A DNA stretch of 19,609 bases. It comes from an uncultured Chitinophagaceae bacterium. GTDB taxonomy: Bacteria; Bacteroidota; Bacteroidia; Chitinophagales; Chitinophagaceae. The notes under the pieces were generated by a model. That model worked only from the letters and a program-made list of their open reading frames with translations, did not search any database and had not been told where the DNA came from. The stretch's first letter is position 1; every line of letters starts with the position of its first letter. The position numbers and the translations under genes were made by a program. The stretch spans positions 1-19,609 of the forward strand of contig CAMPGG010000024.1 in assembly GCA_946885335.1 (NCBI GenBank), given 5' to 3'. Positions 1 through 8,119 of this stretch are shown one piece after another.

Positions 1-108
1 TATTTTGAATATGTGTATAATTTTTAATCTTCATGTTGATTTATTGAGTAATTTACAATTATAAAGTAACATATTTATTTTATTAATGTTTCACCAAAAT
101 TTAGATTT

Positions 109-1494
109 ATGCAGAAAATCACATTAAAACAAGTGGCCCCCTTTTTTATCCTGGCCTCGATTGCGATTCTTGCCATCTTTGCTCCTACCCTTCCTTTATT
201 TGATGATGCCGGTACTTACAGTTCAGCGGACATTTCCTGGATGATTGTTGCCACGGCATTGGTATTCTTAATGACGCCCGGTCTGGCTTTTTTCTATGGT
301 GGTATGGTACATCGCAAAAATGTGATCTCAACAATGATCAAAAGTGTTGTAGCAGCGGGTGTTGTGAGTATTCTCTGGATCACGGTTGGCTTTAGTCTTT
401 CCTTCGGTGAATCAATGGGAGGTTTTATCGGGAACCCCGGCACCTTTTTATTTTTTAAAGGGGTGAGTTCGGGTGCACCATGGGGAGGCGCTCCCACAAT
501 TCCGTTGGCCCTATTTGCTATTTTCCAACTAATGTTCGCGATCATTACGCCCGGGCTGGTTGTCGGCGCAGTAGCAGAAAGGATCAAATTTGTTTCCTAC
601 ATTCTTTTCATTGCCCTGTTTAGTTTATTGGTCTATGCGCCAATTGCTCATTGGACCTGGCATCCCGATGGATTTTTATTTAAAATGGGTGTACTTGACT
701 TTGCAGGTGGAACCGTGGTGCATATCTCTGCAGGCTGTGCAGCCCTGATGGGTGCCATCGTTTTAAAACGCAGGCAATCACACATGGAACAAAAAGAAAT
801 TCCACCGGCTAATATCCCGTATGTACTCATCGGGACCGGTTTGCTTTGGTTTGGTTGGTTTGGCTTTAATGCTGGATCAGCATTGGGCGCAAATGCATTA
901 GCAGTTTCAGCTTTTGCAACCACCAATACAGCAGCAGCAGCAGCCGGCTTATCCTGGATGTTTTTTGATGCGTTGCGGGGTAAAAAACCAAGTGTTCTTG
1001 GATTTTGCATTGGTGCCATCGTCGGCCTGGTCGCCATTACACCAGGCGCCGGATTTGTAGCCATTCCGCAAAGCATATTTATCGGTGTATTCGCCGCTAT
1101 TGTTTCAAACCTGGCGGTTTACTATAAACAAAAATCCAAACTGGATGATACTCTCGATGTATTTCCCTGCCATGGAGTTGGAGGCATTGTAGGTATGTTA
1201 TTGACCGGTGTATTTGCATCTACTGCTATCAATGGTGCGGGAACAAATGGTTGGTTTTATGGTAATGCCGGTTTCCTGCTTACTCAAATCAAAGCCATTG
1301 GTATAGTGGTTGGTTACAGTTTGGTTGTTTCTTATGCCATTTTCAAATTTATCAACTTCGTTTCACCTATGCGGGTTAGTATGGAAGATGAAGAACTGGG
1401 CCTGGATGCCACACAGCATAATGAAAAATATATGCAGGGCACATTGCTGGTTCATAATAACGGCGTAATGAAAGAAGAAGATGTAACCATTTAA
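109..1494 (+). CDS. amtB: Ammonium transporter (Amt/MEP/Rh family)
   Basis: Inner-membrane channel that conducts ammonium/ammonia into the cell. The 461-residue product is a highly hydrophobic polytopic protein with about 11-12 membrane segments. The first hydrophobic stretch (about residues 9-28) may be a cleaved leader or an extra helix, as in E. coli AmtB. The family signature DFAGGTVVHISAG is present and supplies pore histidine H205. The second pore histidine is H355 in PCHGVGGIVG. The C-terminal cytoplasmic tail (about 420-461) is where a PII protein would dock in this family, but no glnB/glnK lies in the window. The ATG at 109 is preceded by AT-rich sequence without a Shine-Dalgarno motif, as is usual in Bacteroidota. 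A porin gene follows after 96 bp on the same strand and probably shares the transcript. Family assignment is secure; ammonium as substrate is inferred from the family. Confidence 0.97.
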   Translation: MQKITLKQVAPFFILASIAILAIFAPTLPLFDDAGTYSSADISWMIVATALVFLMTPGLAFFYGGMVHRKNVISTMIKSVVAAGVVSILWITVGFSLSFGESMGGFIGNPGTFLFFKGVSSGAPWGGAPTIPLALFAIFQLMFAIITPGLVVGAVAERIKFVSYILFIALFSLLVYAPIAHWTWHPDGFLFKMGVLDFAGGTVVHISAGCAALMGAIVLKRRQSHMEQKEIPPANIPYVLIGTGLLWFGWFGFNAGSALGANALAVSAFATTNTAAAAAGLSWMFFDALRGKKPSVLGFCIGAIVGLVAITPGAGFVAIPQSIFIGVFAAIVSNLAVYYKQKSKLDDTLDVFPCHGVGGIVGMLLTGVFASTAINGAGTNGWFYGNAGFLLTQIKAIGIVVGYSLVVSYAIFKFINFVSPMRVSMEDEELGLDATQHNEKYMQGTLLVHNNGVMKEEDVTI

Positions 1495-1518
1495 GACTAC
1501 AGATCTATCCAAAAAAAA

Positions 1519-1561
1519 GGCACAGCATAATGATGTACTTGGGGAAGTTCATCGCTGTACC
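1519..1561 (+). other. Imperfect hairpin in the amtB-porin spacer
   Basis: GG at 1519-1520 pairs with CC at 1560-1561, ACAGC (1522-1526) with GCTGT (1554-1558), GATG (1532-1535) with CATC (1550-1553), and ACTT (1537-1540) with AAGT (1545-1548), around a GGGG loop. That is about 15 base pairs with a 5-nt bulge and two mismatches. No T-run follows on the plus strand, so it is not a plus-strand terminator. It could set processing or relative expression of the two genes. Function is inferred only. Confidence 0.4.
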
Positions 1562-1590
1562 TTCTTATTAACACTTAAAAAAGTAATACA

Positions 1591-2706
1591 ATGTTAAGCA
1601 AAATATTTGTTGCCTGCATCTGCATGGCCGCGTTTTTAACAACTACTGCCCAGGACATAGCAGTTACAAACAACCAAACAACTTTAACTGAAACAAAAAC
1701 AGAACCGGAAGACGAGAAGAAAAAAGCTTTAACCATTTCAGGTTCAGCTGATGCATACTATCGCTACGATTTTGGAAAAACGAAATACAACAACCTGACC
1801 AGTTTCACAAACACACATAACAATTTTGCCTTAGGAATGGCCAGTGTAAAATTTGAACACGCATCTGAAAAAGTTAACGTGGTTGCAGACCTTGGCTTCG
1901 GAGATCGTGCTCGTGAATTTACTTATACTGATGATGGCATAACAAGTGCTATCAAGCAATTATATATCAGTTATGCACCTGCGGAATGGATTAAATTCAC
2001 CGCAGGATCCTGGGCTACACATGTGGGTTATGAATTATTAGATCCGCAGTTGAACAGGAATTACAGCATGTCGTACATGTTTACCAACGGACCTTTTTCA
2101 CATACAGGTTTGAAAACAGAGATCTCCAAAGGCAAACATGGTTTCATGGTAGGAATTGCCAATCCAACGGATTACAGGCTTGTGCCTGAGGGCAGCATAA
2201 ATAAAAAGTTCTTCCTGGCCCAATACAGCTATGCAGCCAGCGATAATGTAAATATCTATATCAATTATGTTGGTGGAAAATCACCCGACAGTTCTAAATC
2301 AGAGCAAATTGATGTGGTGGTCACAAGTAAATTTAGTGATCAGTTCAGCATAGGTTATAATGGAACCATCATTAATATGCATTCATGGGATGGAGCTAAA
2401 AACATGGAGGGCAAATCGCTTTTTGGTTCTGCACTATACCTCAATTATGATCCCAAATCATGGTTTGGACTAACACTAAGAGGTGAATATTTTGATGATA
2501 AAAATCATTTCAAAACTTTCAGCGGATTTGGCAATGGTGGGAATGTTTTTTCAACAACCTTATCAGCCAATTTCAAAAAAGGGAACTTCATCCTGATCCC
2601 GGAAATACGTGTAGATAAAGCAAGTGAAAAAATATTTACCAATGCGGATGGAGCCGGTTCGCTTTCTGCAGGAAATTTTTTAGTCGCAGCTATTTACTCA
2701 TTCTAA
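1591..2706 (+). CDS. Outer-membrane beta-barrel porin (OmpL-like, BBP2 type)
   Basis: Predicted outer-membrane porin of 371 residues. A signal peptide (hydrophobic residues about 5-20, cleavage after TTTA-Q near residue 21) is followed by a short charged Lys/Glu-rich stretch (about 35-47). The rest has alternating aromatic/polar beta-strand patterns, beginning with GSADAYYRYDF, and the last residue is Phe (AAIYSF), the usual C-terminal signal for barrel insertion by BAM. The strand pattern and motifs such as FEHASEKVNVVADLGFG and LYISYAPAEWIKFTAGSW fit the putative OmpL-like porin-2 family, recognised from memory. It lies 96 bp behind amtB, with no plus-strand terminator between them and a strong terminator after it, so a role in passage of ammonium or other small nitrogen solutes across the outer membrane is a reasonable guess. 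The substrate cannot be read from the sequence. Another small beta-barrel family is the main alternative. Confidence 0.82.
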   Translation: MLSKIFVACICMAAFLTTTAQDIAVTNNQTTLTETKTEPEDEKKKALTISGSADAYYRYDFGKTKYNNLTSFTNTHNNFALGMASVKFEHASEKVNVVADLGFGDRAREFTYTDDGITSAIKQLYISYAPAEWIKFTAGSWATHVGYELLDPQLNRNYSMSYMFTNGPFSHTGLKTEISKGKHGFMVGIANPTDYRLVPEGSINKKFFLAQYSYAASDNVNIYINYVGGKSPDSSKSEQIDVVVTSKFSDQFSIGYNGTIINMHSWDGAKNMEGKSLFGSALYLNYDPKSWFGLTLRGEYFDDKNHFKTFSGFGNGGNVFSTTLSANFKKGNFILIPEIRVDKASEKIFTNADGAGSLSAGNFLVAAIYSF

Positions 2707-2735
2707 TTTTTTCAATACAATGGCAATCGTTAGTT

Positions 2736-2764
2736 TCCCTCCATTTCCATGGAGGGATTTTTTT
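2736..2764 (+). terminator. Intrinsic terminator of the amtB-porin unit
   Basis: Perfect 9-bp stem TCCCTCCAT (2736-2744) / ATGGAGGGA (2749-2757) with a TTCC loop, followed by seven T (2758-2764). It starts 30 bp after the porin stop. The T tract runs into the ppc stop codon on the other strand. No T-run exists on the minus strand, so it should act only on plus-strand transcription. Confidence 0.9.
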
Positions 2765-5339
2765 ACGCTGAATTTCTTCCCGCATTGATAATTCCGAATG
2801 AACAGCGCATAGCCAGTTTTTCATAGGTAGCTTTTAACGGAACATCGACCATCTGTTCTTCCATTTCTCCTGCTTTTGTAATGGCATATTGTTGTATAGT
2901 CGTAAGAGGTAATACAATCCTTTCCCGCATTTGAATGGACAATTGTTCAACTGGGTGATCTGCCATCAGTTCATTTTTACCAGAAAGAATAAATACATAC
3001 TTTTTAGTCAATTCAAACTCTTCATAGATGATATTATATATTTCACTGAAACGCGGATGTTTGGATAAATGCCTGGTTAGCGGGAAATAACATTTCTGCA
3101 TAGACATCTCGCAATTATCCAGTAAAGCTTTGAAGAAAAGAGAATGTTTGTACATCTTTTTAACTTCGGCTATCCTTCCCTGTTTGTCCAACTGTTGTAA
3201 AGCAGAACCTACTCCAAAATAACCGGTAACATTTTGTTTTAACTGGCTCCAGGCACCTACAAAGGGAATAGCACGCAAATCGTTTAATGATAATTTGCCT
3301 GTACTCCGCTTGGTTGGCCTGCTCCCAATGTTTGTTGCACCATAAAAACGCAATGGGCTTACATGAGAAAGGTAAACGAGAAAATCAGGATGATTTTTTA
3401 AAGAGTTATAAGTTGCAAAACTCAGGTCGGCCAATTGCTGCAGTAACGTTTCTTCATCTTCTTCCAGCGTTCGCTCCTGCTTTACCAATAATCCATTTGA
3501 AATTCCGGCATTCAGCAACTGCTCAATATTATATTGGGCAGATTCAATGGTCCCGAAATTGGAACTTACTGTTTGTCCCTGTATGGTTAATTGTATCTCT
3601 TTATTTGCAATTTCTTTTCCCATAGAAGCATAAAAGCGATGGGTTTTACCACCACCTCTTGCAGGAGGACCACCCCGGCCATCAAAGAAAACGACATCTA
3701 TCCCATTCTCTTCTGAAATTTTTGTCAGCGCTTTTTTTGCTTTATAAATACTCCAATTGGCCATCAGGTATCCACCATCCTTTGTACCATCCGAAAATCC
3801 CAGCATGATCGTTTGTTTATCACCCCTTCTTTCCAGGTGCTTGCGGTAAACAGGATTTTGATAGAGAGCCTGCATAATACCCGGCGCATTGGCCAGGTCA
3901 TCGATTGTTTCAAATAATGGAACGATATCCATATTCAACTCTTCCTTCTTCCACCCACATAACAGGAAAAGACCAAATACTTCTATAACATTCAACGCAC
4001 TGTTACAACGGCTGATGACATACCGGTTGCATCCTTCTTCCCCATTATAAGACTGAATTTCTTTGACAGCTTTTATGGATTGAATGGTATCTTTTACGAG
4101 CTCATCATCAAATAGCTGCGGATCTATATTATCGCTTAAGGATAACAGTTGATTTATTTTTTCTGATTCGGCTAAACTTTCATAATCTCCGGAATAAATT
4201 TGTTTTGAATTGGCGATTGCTTCCAGCACTTTCGTATGCTCCTTGCTGTCCTGTCTCAGGTCTAATGAAGCAAAATGCAAACCGAAAACATATACCTTGT
4301 TCAACAGGTTTTCAATCAAAGGAAGAAATAAACCATTGTGCTGGTAAATAATTATTTCTTTCACTTTTTCTAACTCCCGAATAATATGTTCTTTGCTCAG
4401 ATCAGTTCTTTTGCCGGGGATAAAAATATTATCATAAAGTTCTTTCTCTAACTGGGACAAAATCGTTTCCAATCCTTCAAAAGTAAGCCTGCGCCTGATT
4501 TTGCGAATATCTAAATAATAACACTTGATAATGGAACCCCTTAAAGCTGCTGCAACCTTCATTGTTATTTCCGTATTCACCTCTGGGTTGCCATCCCTGT
4601 CGCCACCGGGCCAGAAACCCATTTCAATCAGCGGGTTATTTTTTCTTAACGCATCATAAAAGTGATCCTGGAGAGATGTGACTATTTTACCGCAGGCTGC
4701 ATAAAATACATTTTCCAAAAACCAGATCAGGCTGATTGCTTCATCATAGGGTGTTGGTTTGATTTTTTTGAAAAAAGGCGTTTTTCCCAACTGCTGCAGG
4801 TACATGTTTATCAGGCTGGCATTATTATCAGCCAATGCTTTGGACAGATCATTAATGATTCCTAATACAGTACCCGGGTAAAACTGTGTTGGGTGCGCAG
4901 TTAACACCAGCCTGACTGAGTATTCTTCCAGTTTTTTTTCAAATTCATCCTCTTTGCGCTGTTTAATAACTTCCGCTTCCAGGTTTTTAAGTGTGCCTGC
5001 TCCATCCAGGTCATAAATTTCTTTAAAGGCCGCATCCTCCAGCGCATCAAATAAAACCACCTGCCTTTCCGCATATTGTACAAAACGGAAAAGCATATCC
5101 ATCCGTTCTTCTTCTTTGGTATAAGGCGTATGCCTTTCAAAAAAATCTTCGAGTATTTGTACAGGGCTTAAACCTTTTTTATAACCATCCTCGCAATTAT
5201 TTAATAACAGTGAAAGCATGATGCCTGTTCTTTCAATACGATGAAAGGGTAAAGAAGTAAACAGGCTGTTATACAGCTGGAATTTGATTCCTACATGATT
5301 ATTAAATTGCTGCAACCCACGCTGAAGGCGATGATCCAT
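2763..5339 (-). CDS. ppc: Phosphoenolpyruvate carboxylase
   Basis: Cytosolic enzyme that carboxylates phosphoenolpyruvate with bicarbonate to oxaloacetate, refilling the TCA cycle and supplying aspartate. The 858 residues are close to the family length (E. coli 883). Catalytic landmarks are LTAHPTQ with H149, FWPGGDRDGNPEVN (about 243-256), the GFSDGTKDGGYLMANW segment, the glycine/arginine loop GRGGPPARGGG with R555 and R561, and RAIPFVGAW near residue 690. The C terminus reads GIINAGRNSA, recognisable as the usual tail but without its final glycine (RNTG in many homologues). The LTAHPT motif ends in Gln where E. coli has Glu. The gene is divergent from the threonine operon 322 bp away, which fits supply of oxaloacetate for aspartate-family amino acids. 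I could not assign a clear promoter. Allosteric control by aspartate is typical of the family but cannot be judged here. Confidence 0.97.
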   Translation of the reverse strand: MDHRLQRGLQQFNNHVGIKFQLYNSLFTSLPFHRIERTGIMLSLLLNNCEDGYKKGLSPVQILEDFFERHTPYTKEEERMDMLFRFVQYAERQVVLFDALEDAAFKEIYDLDGAGTLKNLEAEVIKQRKEDEFEKKLEEYSVRLVLTAHPTQFYPGTVLGIINDLSKALADNNASLINMYLQQLGKTPFFKKIKPTPYDEAISLIWFLENVFYAACGKIVTSLQDHFYDALRKNNPLIEMGFWPGGDRDGNPEVNTEITMKVAAALRGSIIKCYYLDIRKIRRRLTFEGLETILSQLEKELYDNIFIPGKRTDLSKEHIIRELEKVKEIIIYQHNGLFLPLIENLLNKVYVFGLHFASLDLRQDSKEHTKVLEAIANSKQIYSGDYESLAESEKINQLLSLSDNIDPQLFDDELVKDTIQSIKAVKEIQSYNGEEGCNRYVISRCNSALNVIEVFGLFLLCGWKKEELNMDIVPLFETIDDLANAPGIMQALYQNPVYRKHLERRGDKQTIMLGFSDGTKDGGYLMANWSIYKAKKALTKISEENGIDVVFFDGRGGPPARGGGKTHRFYASMGKEIANKEIQLTIQGQTVSSNFGTIESAQYNIEQLLNAGISNGLLVKQERTLEEDEETLLQQLADLSFATYNSLKNHPDFLVYLSHVSPLRFYGATNIGSRPTKRSTGKLSLNDLRAIPFVGAWSQLKQNVTGYFGVGSALQQLDKQGRIAEVKKMYKHSLFFKALLDNCEMSMQKCYFPLTRHLSKHPRFSEIYNIIYEEFELTKKYVFILSGKNELMADHPVEQLSIQMRERIVLPLTTIQQYAITKAGEMEEQMVDVPLKATYEKLAMRCSFGIINAGRNSA

Positions 5340-5408
5340 TTGAATAAATTTTATGAATAGTTGATGTTTTAAAAAGCAGCAAGCTCAATGAAAATAAGTT
5401 TTTTTTTA

Positions 5409-5433
5409 AAAATCATTATGAAACAATGATTTT
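5409..5433. promoter_or_regulatory. 9-bp inverted repeat, candidate operator between ppc and thrA
   Basis: AAAATCATT (5409-5417) and AATGATTTT (5425-5433) are perfect inverted repeats separated by 7 bp. The element sits between the divergent ppc start and the threonine leader, where a dimeric regulator could act on either unit. The surrounding sequence is very AT-rich, including a run of T just before it, so a chance AT palindrome or simple hairpin is possible. Function is inferred from position only. Confidence 0.4.
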
Positions 5434-5462
5434 AATAAATTTTAAATTAACTTCATTCCGCA

Positions 5463-5567
5463 GTGGTAGCACAAACTAAATATAATTTTCTTTCATGGAA
5501 GCCAGCTTTTACAGCTAATGCTACCTCCATTATTATTACCACATCTACAACTATTACAACCCGCTAA
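5463..5567 (+). CDS. Threonine operon leader peptide (ThrL-like)
   Basis: A 34-codon open frame upstream of thrA ends with TSIIITTSTTITTR and a TAA at 5565-5567. Eleven of the last 14 codons are Thr (7) or Ile (4), the same signature as the E. coli thr leader (ISTTITTTITITTG), where scarcity of threonyl- or isoleucyl-tRNA stalls the ribosome and prevents attenuation. The only standard start in frame is GTG at 5463, because an in-frame TAA lies at 5448-5450. The exact start is therefore uncertain, and the real peptide might begin later at a non-canonical codon. The last Thr codons form the left arm of a hairpin (5556-5574). The leader ends 94 bp before thrA. Leader identity is inferred from codon content plus position; there is no homology evidence. 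Confidence 0.62.
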   Translation: MVAQTKYNFLSWKPAFTANATSIIITTSTTITTR

Positions 5568-5624
5568 GGGTTGTCATTTACCATATCATCCATGGGCATT
5601 ATGCCGCTAAACCTGAATAGGTTT
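5556..5624 (+). promoter_or_regulatory. Transcription attenuator of thrABC (candidate)
   Basis: Arm 1 ACAACCC (5556-5562) pairs with arm 2 GGGTTGT (5568-5574) across the leader stop codon. Arm 3 AAACCT (5609-5614) pairs with arm 4 AGGTTT (5619-5624) around a GAAT loop, followed by T-rich sequence to 5655. Arm 2 (GGGTT, 5568-5572) can instead pair with arm 3 (AACCT, 5610-5614) through four Watson-Crick pairs and one G-U. This is the classic 1:2, 2:3, 3:4 layout: a ribosome stalled on the Thr/Ile codons would mask arm 1 and allow 2:3, blocking the 3:4 terminator. A small extra stem GGCA/TGCC lies at 5595-5605. The 3:4 stem is short and the T tract is interrupted, so its strength as a terminator is unsure. 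Confidence 0.5.
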
Positions 5625-5661
5625 CATCACTATTTCATTCTTTTATTTCAATTTTAAAAAT

Positions 5662-8103
5662 ATGCGTGTTTTAAAATTCGGCGGGTCCTCGGTTGGACAA
5701 GCAGAAGCTATAAAAAAAGTCATTGATATCGTCCGGGAGTCTGGTAAAAAAAATAAGATCGTTGTTGTTGTCTCAGCGCTGGGTGGCACTACAGACCAGC
5801 TAATAAATATTGGCACCAAAGCCGAATCGGGTGATGAAAATTATAAATTTCTTTTGCAAGAACTGGAAGAAAGACACCTGCAGGCAGTACAGCAATTATT
5901 ACCACCCGCCGGTCAAAGCGGTGCATTAAGCATGGTTAAAAAATATTTTAATGACCTGGAAGATACTTTAAATGGCGTTTACCAGTTAGGAGAGCTTTCT
6001 AAACGCATACTGGATCGAATATTGAGTTATGGAGAATTGTTATCATCCAGAATTTTATCAGCGGCCTTACTTGCATCAGGGATTAACAATGTATGGAAAG
6101 ATGCAAGAGAACTAATCCAAACTGATTCAGCTTACGGTCATGCACAGGTTAAAATGAAAACAAGCCAGCAGGTGATTGAAATTTATTTTTCCTCCACAGA
6201 TGCTGGTATTTTTGTGGTTCCCGGCTTTATTGCAAGGGATGAAAAAGGAATTACGACTACGCTTGGCCGGGGCGGTTCCGATTATACAGCTTCCATCTTA
6301 GCAGCGGCATTACATGCTGAAGTGCTGGAGATCTGGACCGATGTAAATGGTATCATGACAGCTGATCCGCGATTGGTACCACATGCCAAACAAATTCCAT
6401 CCATTTCCTATGCTGAAGCTATGGAGCTCAGTCATTTTGGTGCAAAAGTTTTATATCCACCTACCATTCACCCGGTCAGGAATTTAAACATCCCATTATT
6501 AATAAAAAATACTTTTGATGCAGGTGCGAATGGAACAAGGGTTGAAGAAATTTCAACCTCCAATGGCAGTATTATCAGGGGTATTTCCTCGATAAATAAT
6601 ATAGCCCTGGTCAGTTTGGAAGGCAGTGGCATGGTTGGAATTCCCGGATTCTCGAAACGCTTTTTTGAATCGCTTGCCAATGAACAGATCAATGTAATCC
6701 TCATTACGCAGGGATCTTCGGAACATTCCATTTGTGCTGGTATTGAACAAAGCCTGGCAGCTAAAGCTAAAGCTACAATCGATAAAACTTTTGACAGGGA
6801 AATTGATTTAAATATCATTGAACCTTTGATTGTTGAAGAAGGTCTGTCTATCATTGCACTGGTAGGTGATAATATGAAAAGTCACCCGGGTATCAGCGGT
6901 AAAATGTTTGGGGCATTAGGAAGAAATGGTGTGAATGTAAGAGCCATTGCACAAGGCGCTTCTGAGCGAAATATTTCAGCGGTAATTTCTTCCGCAGATG
7001 TAAAAAAAGCGATCAATACCCTGCATGAACAATTCTTTGAAACAACTTACAAACAGGTTAACCTATTCCTTGTTGGCCTGGGAAATGTGGGACAAAAATT
7101 AATAAACCAATTAAAAGATCAACAGGATTATCTGCGAAAGCATCTTCGGTTGCAGGTAAACGTTATCGGCATCGCGAACAGTCGCCGCATGCATTTTGAT
7201 GAAAATGGGATCGACCTGGAAGCCTGGAAGGAAAAGCTCAATGACGGAACAGAAATGAACCTGGAAACTTTTTTAAACGAGATCATTGCCAGAAATCTTC
7301 GCAATTCAATTTTTGCTGATGTAACCGCCAGCCCGCTTGTGGCATCAACCTACCAGGCATTATTGCAAAAAAGTATTTCCGTTGTAGCCTGTAATAAAAT
7401 TGCCTGTTCTTCTAAGTTTGAAAATTATATACAACTGAAAGAAACAGCCACAGATTATAACGCATCTTTTCTATTTGAAACAAATGTTGGGGCCGGTTTA
7501 CCGGTTATTGACACGCTCAATAATTTGCTCCGTAGCGGTGACCAGGTAAATAGAATTGAAGCGGTCCTGAGTGGCACGTTGAACTATGTGTTTAATCATT
7601 ACGATGGTAAAGTGAAGTTTGCCGATATTGTAAAGCAAGCGCAGGATGAAGGATATACTGAACCTGACCCACGGCTTGACCTTGGTGGGACGGATGTTAT
7701 GCGAAAAATAATGATCCTGGCTCGTGAGGCGGGATACAAAATGGATTTGGAAGAAGTGGACAATCATTCTTTTATGCCAGCCGCCTGCATGCAGGGAGAT
7801 ATTCCTTCTTTTTACCAGCAAATGGAATTACATGAAGATCATTTTAAGCAATTATTTAATGATGCGGAAAATGAAGGGGCCAAATTAAAATTTGTGGCCC
7901 AGTTTCAAAATGGAAAAGCATCCGTCGGGTTGAAAAAAATTCCACCTGCACACGATTTTTATCATTTGTACGGTAAAGACAACGTGGTATTATTTTATAC
8001 AAACCGTTATACTGAACAACCGTTGGTGATTAAAGGTGCTGGTGCAGGTGCCGATGTTACTGCAGCAGGCGTTTTTGCCGATATCATCCGGGCAAGTGCC
8101 TGA
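5662..8103 (+). CDS. thrA: Bifunctional aspartokinase / homoserine dehydrogenase
   Basis: Catalyses the first and third steps of the aspartate-to-threonine route: aspartate to aspartyl phosphate, and aspartate semialdehyde to homoserine. The 813 residues match E. coli ThrA (820). The aspartokinase domain (about 1-290) opens with KFGGSSV at 5-11 and contains TTTLGRGGSDYTA. Two ACT-type regulatory segments follow (about 310-460), including GMVGIPGFSKRFFESLA and MKSHPGISGKMFGALG, which in this family bind threonine. The homoserine dehydrogenase part starts with the nucleotide-binding turn LVGLGNVGQ (470-478). It continues with ETNVGAGLPV from E606 and the catalytic-domain segment GYTEPDPRLDLGGTDVMRK. 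It is first in thrABC, 16 bp ahead of thrB, and is preceded by a Thr/Ile-rich leader, so both attenuation and feedback inhibition by threonine are likely. The asd gene for the intervening step is not in the window. Confidence 0.97.
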   Translation: MRVLKFGGSSVGQAEAIKKVIDIVRESGKKNKIVVVVSALGGTTDQLINIGTKAESGDENYKFLLQELEERHLQAVQQLLPPAGQSGALSMVKKYFNDLEDTLNGVYQLGELSKRILDRILSYGELLSSRILSAALLASGINNVWKDARELIQTDSAYGHAQVKMKTSQQVIEIYFSSTDAGIFVVPGFIARDEKGITTTLGRGGSDYTASILAAALHAEVLEIWTDVNGIMTADPRLVPHAKQIPSISYAEAMELSHFGAKVLYPPTIHPVRNLNIPLLIKNTFDAGANGTRVEEISTSNGSIIRGISSINNIALVSLEGSGMVGIPGFSKRFFESLANEQINVILITQGSSEHSICAGIEQSLAAKAKATIDKTFDREIDLNIIEPLIVEEGLSIIALVGDNMKSHPGISGKMFGALGRNGVNVRAIAQGASERNISAVISSADVKKAINTLHEQFFETTYKQVNLFLVGLGNVGQKLINQLKDQQDYLRKHLRLQVNVIGIANSRRMHFDENGIDLEAWKEKLNDGTEMNLETFLNEIIARNLRNSIFADVTASPLVASTYQALLQKSISVVACNKIACSSKFENYIQLKETATDYNASFLFETNVGAGLPVIDTLNNLLRSGDQVNRIEAVLSGTLNYVFNHYDGKVKFADIVKQAQDEGYTEPDPRLDLGGTDVMRKIMILAREAGYKMDLEEVDNHSFMPAACMQGDIPSFYQQMELHEDHFKQLFNDAENEGAKLKFVAQFQNGKASVGLKKIPPAHDFYHLYGKDNVVLFYTNRYTEQPLVIKGAGAGADVTAAGVFADIIRASA

Positions 8104-8119
8104 TCAATTTTAAAACTTC

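Noticed and set aside
648..1076. Antisense open frame inside amtB, and similar ones inside thrB, the ROK kinase gene, rpsK, rpsD and others
   Set aside because: They mirror the codon pattern of the real genes, have unlikely composition and no independent signals.
5518..5610. ATG-started 30-codon Leu/Pro-rich ORF (MLPPLLLPHLQLLQ...) overlapping the Thr/Ile frame
   Set aside because: It has a better start codon, but a Leu-rich leader makes no sense before thrA. The Thr/Ile frame over the same bases matches the operon and its stop is placed inside the hairpin. The Leu run is the shifted reading of the Thr/Ile codons.
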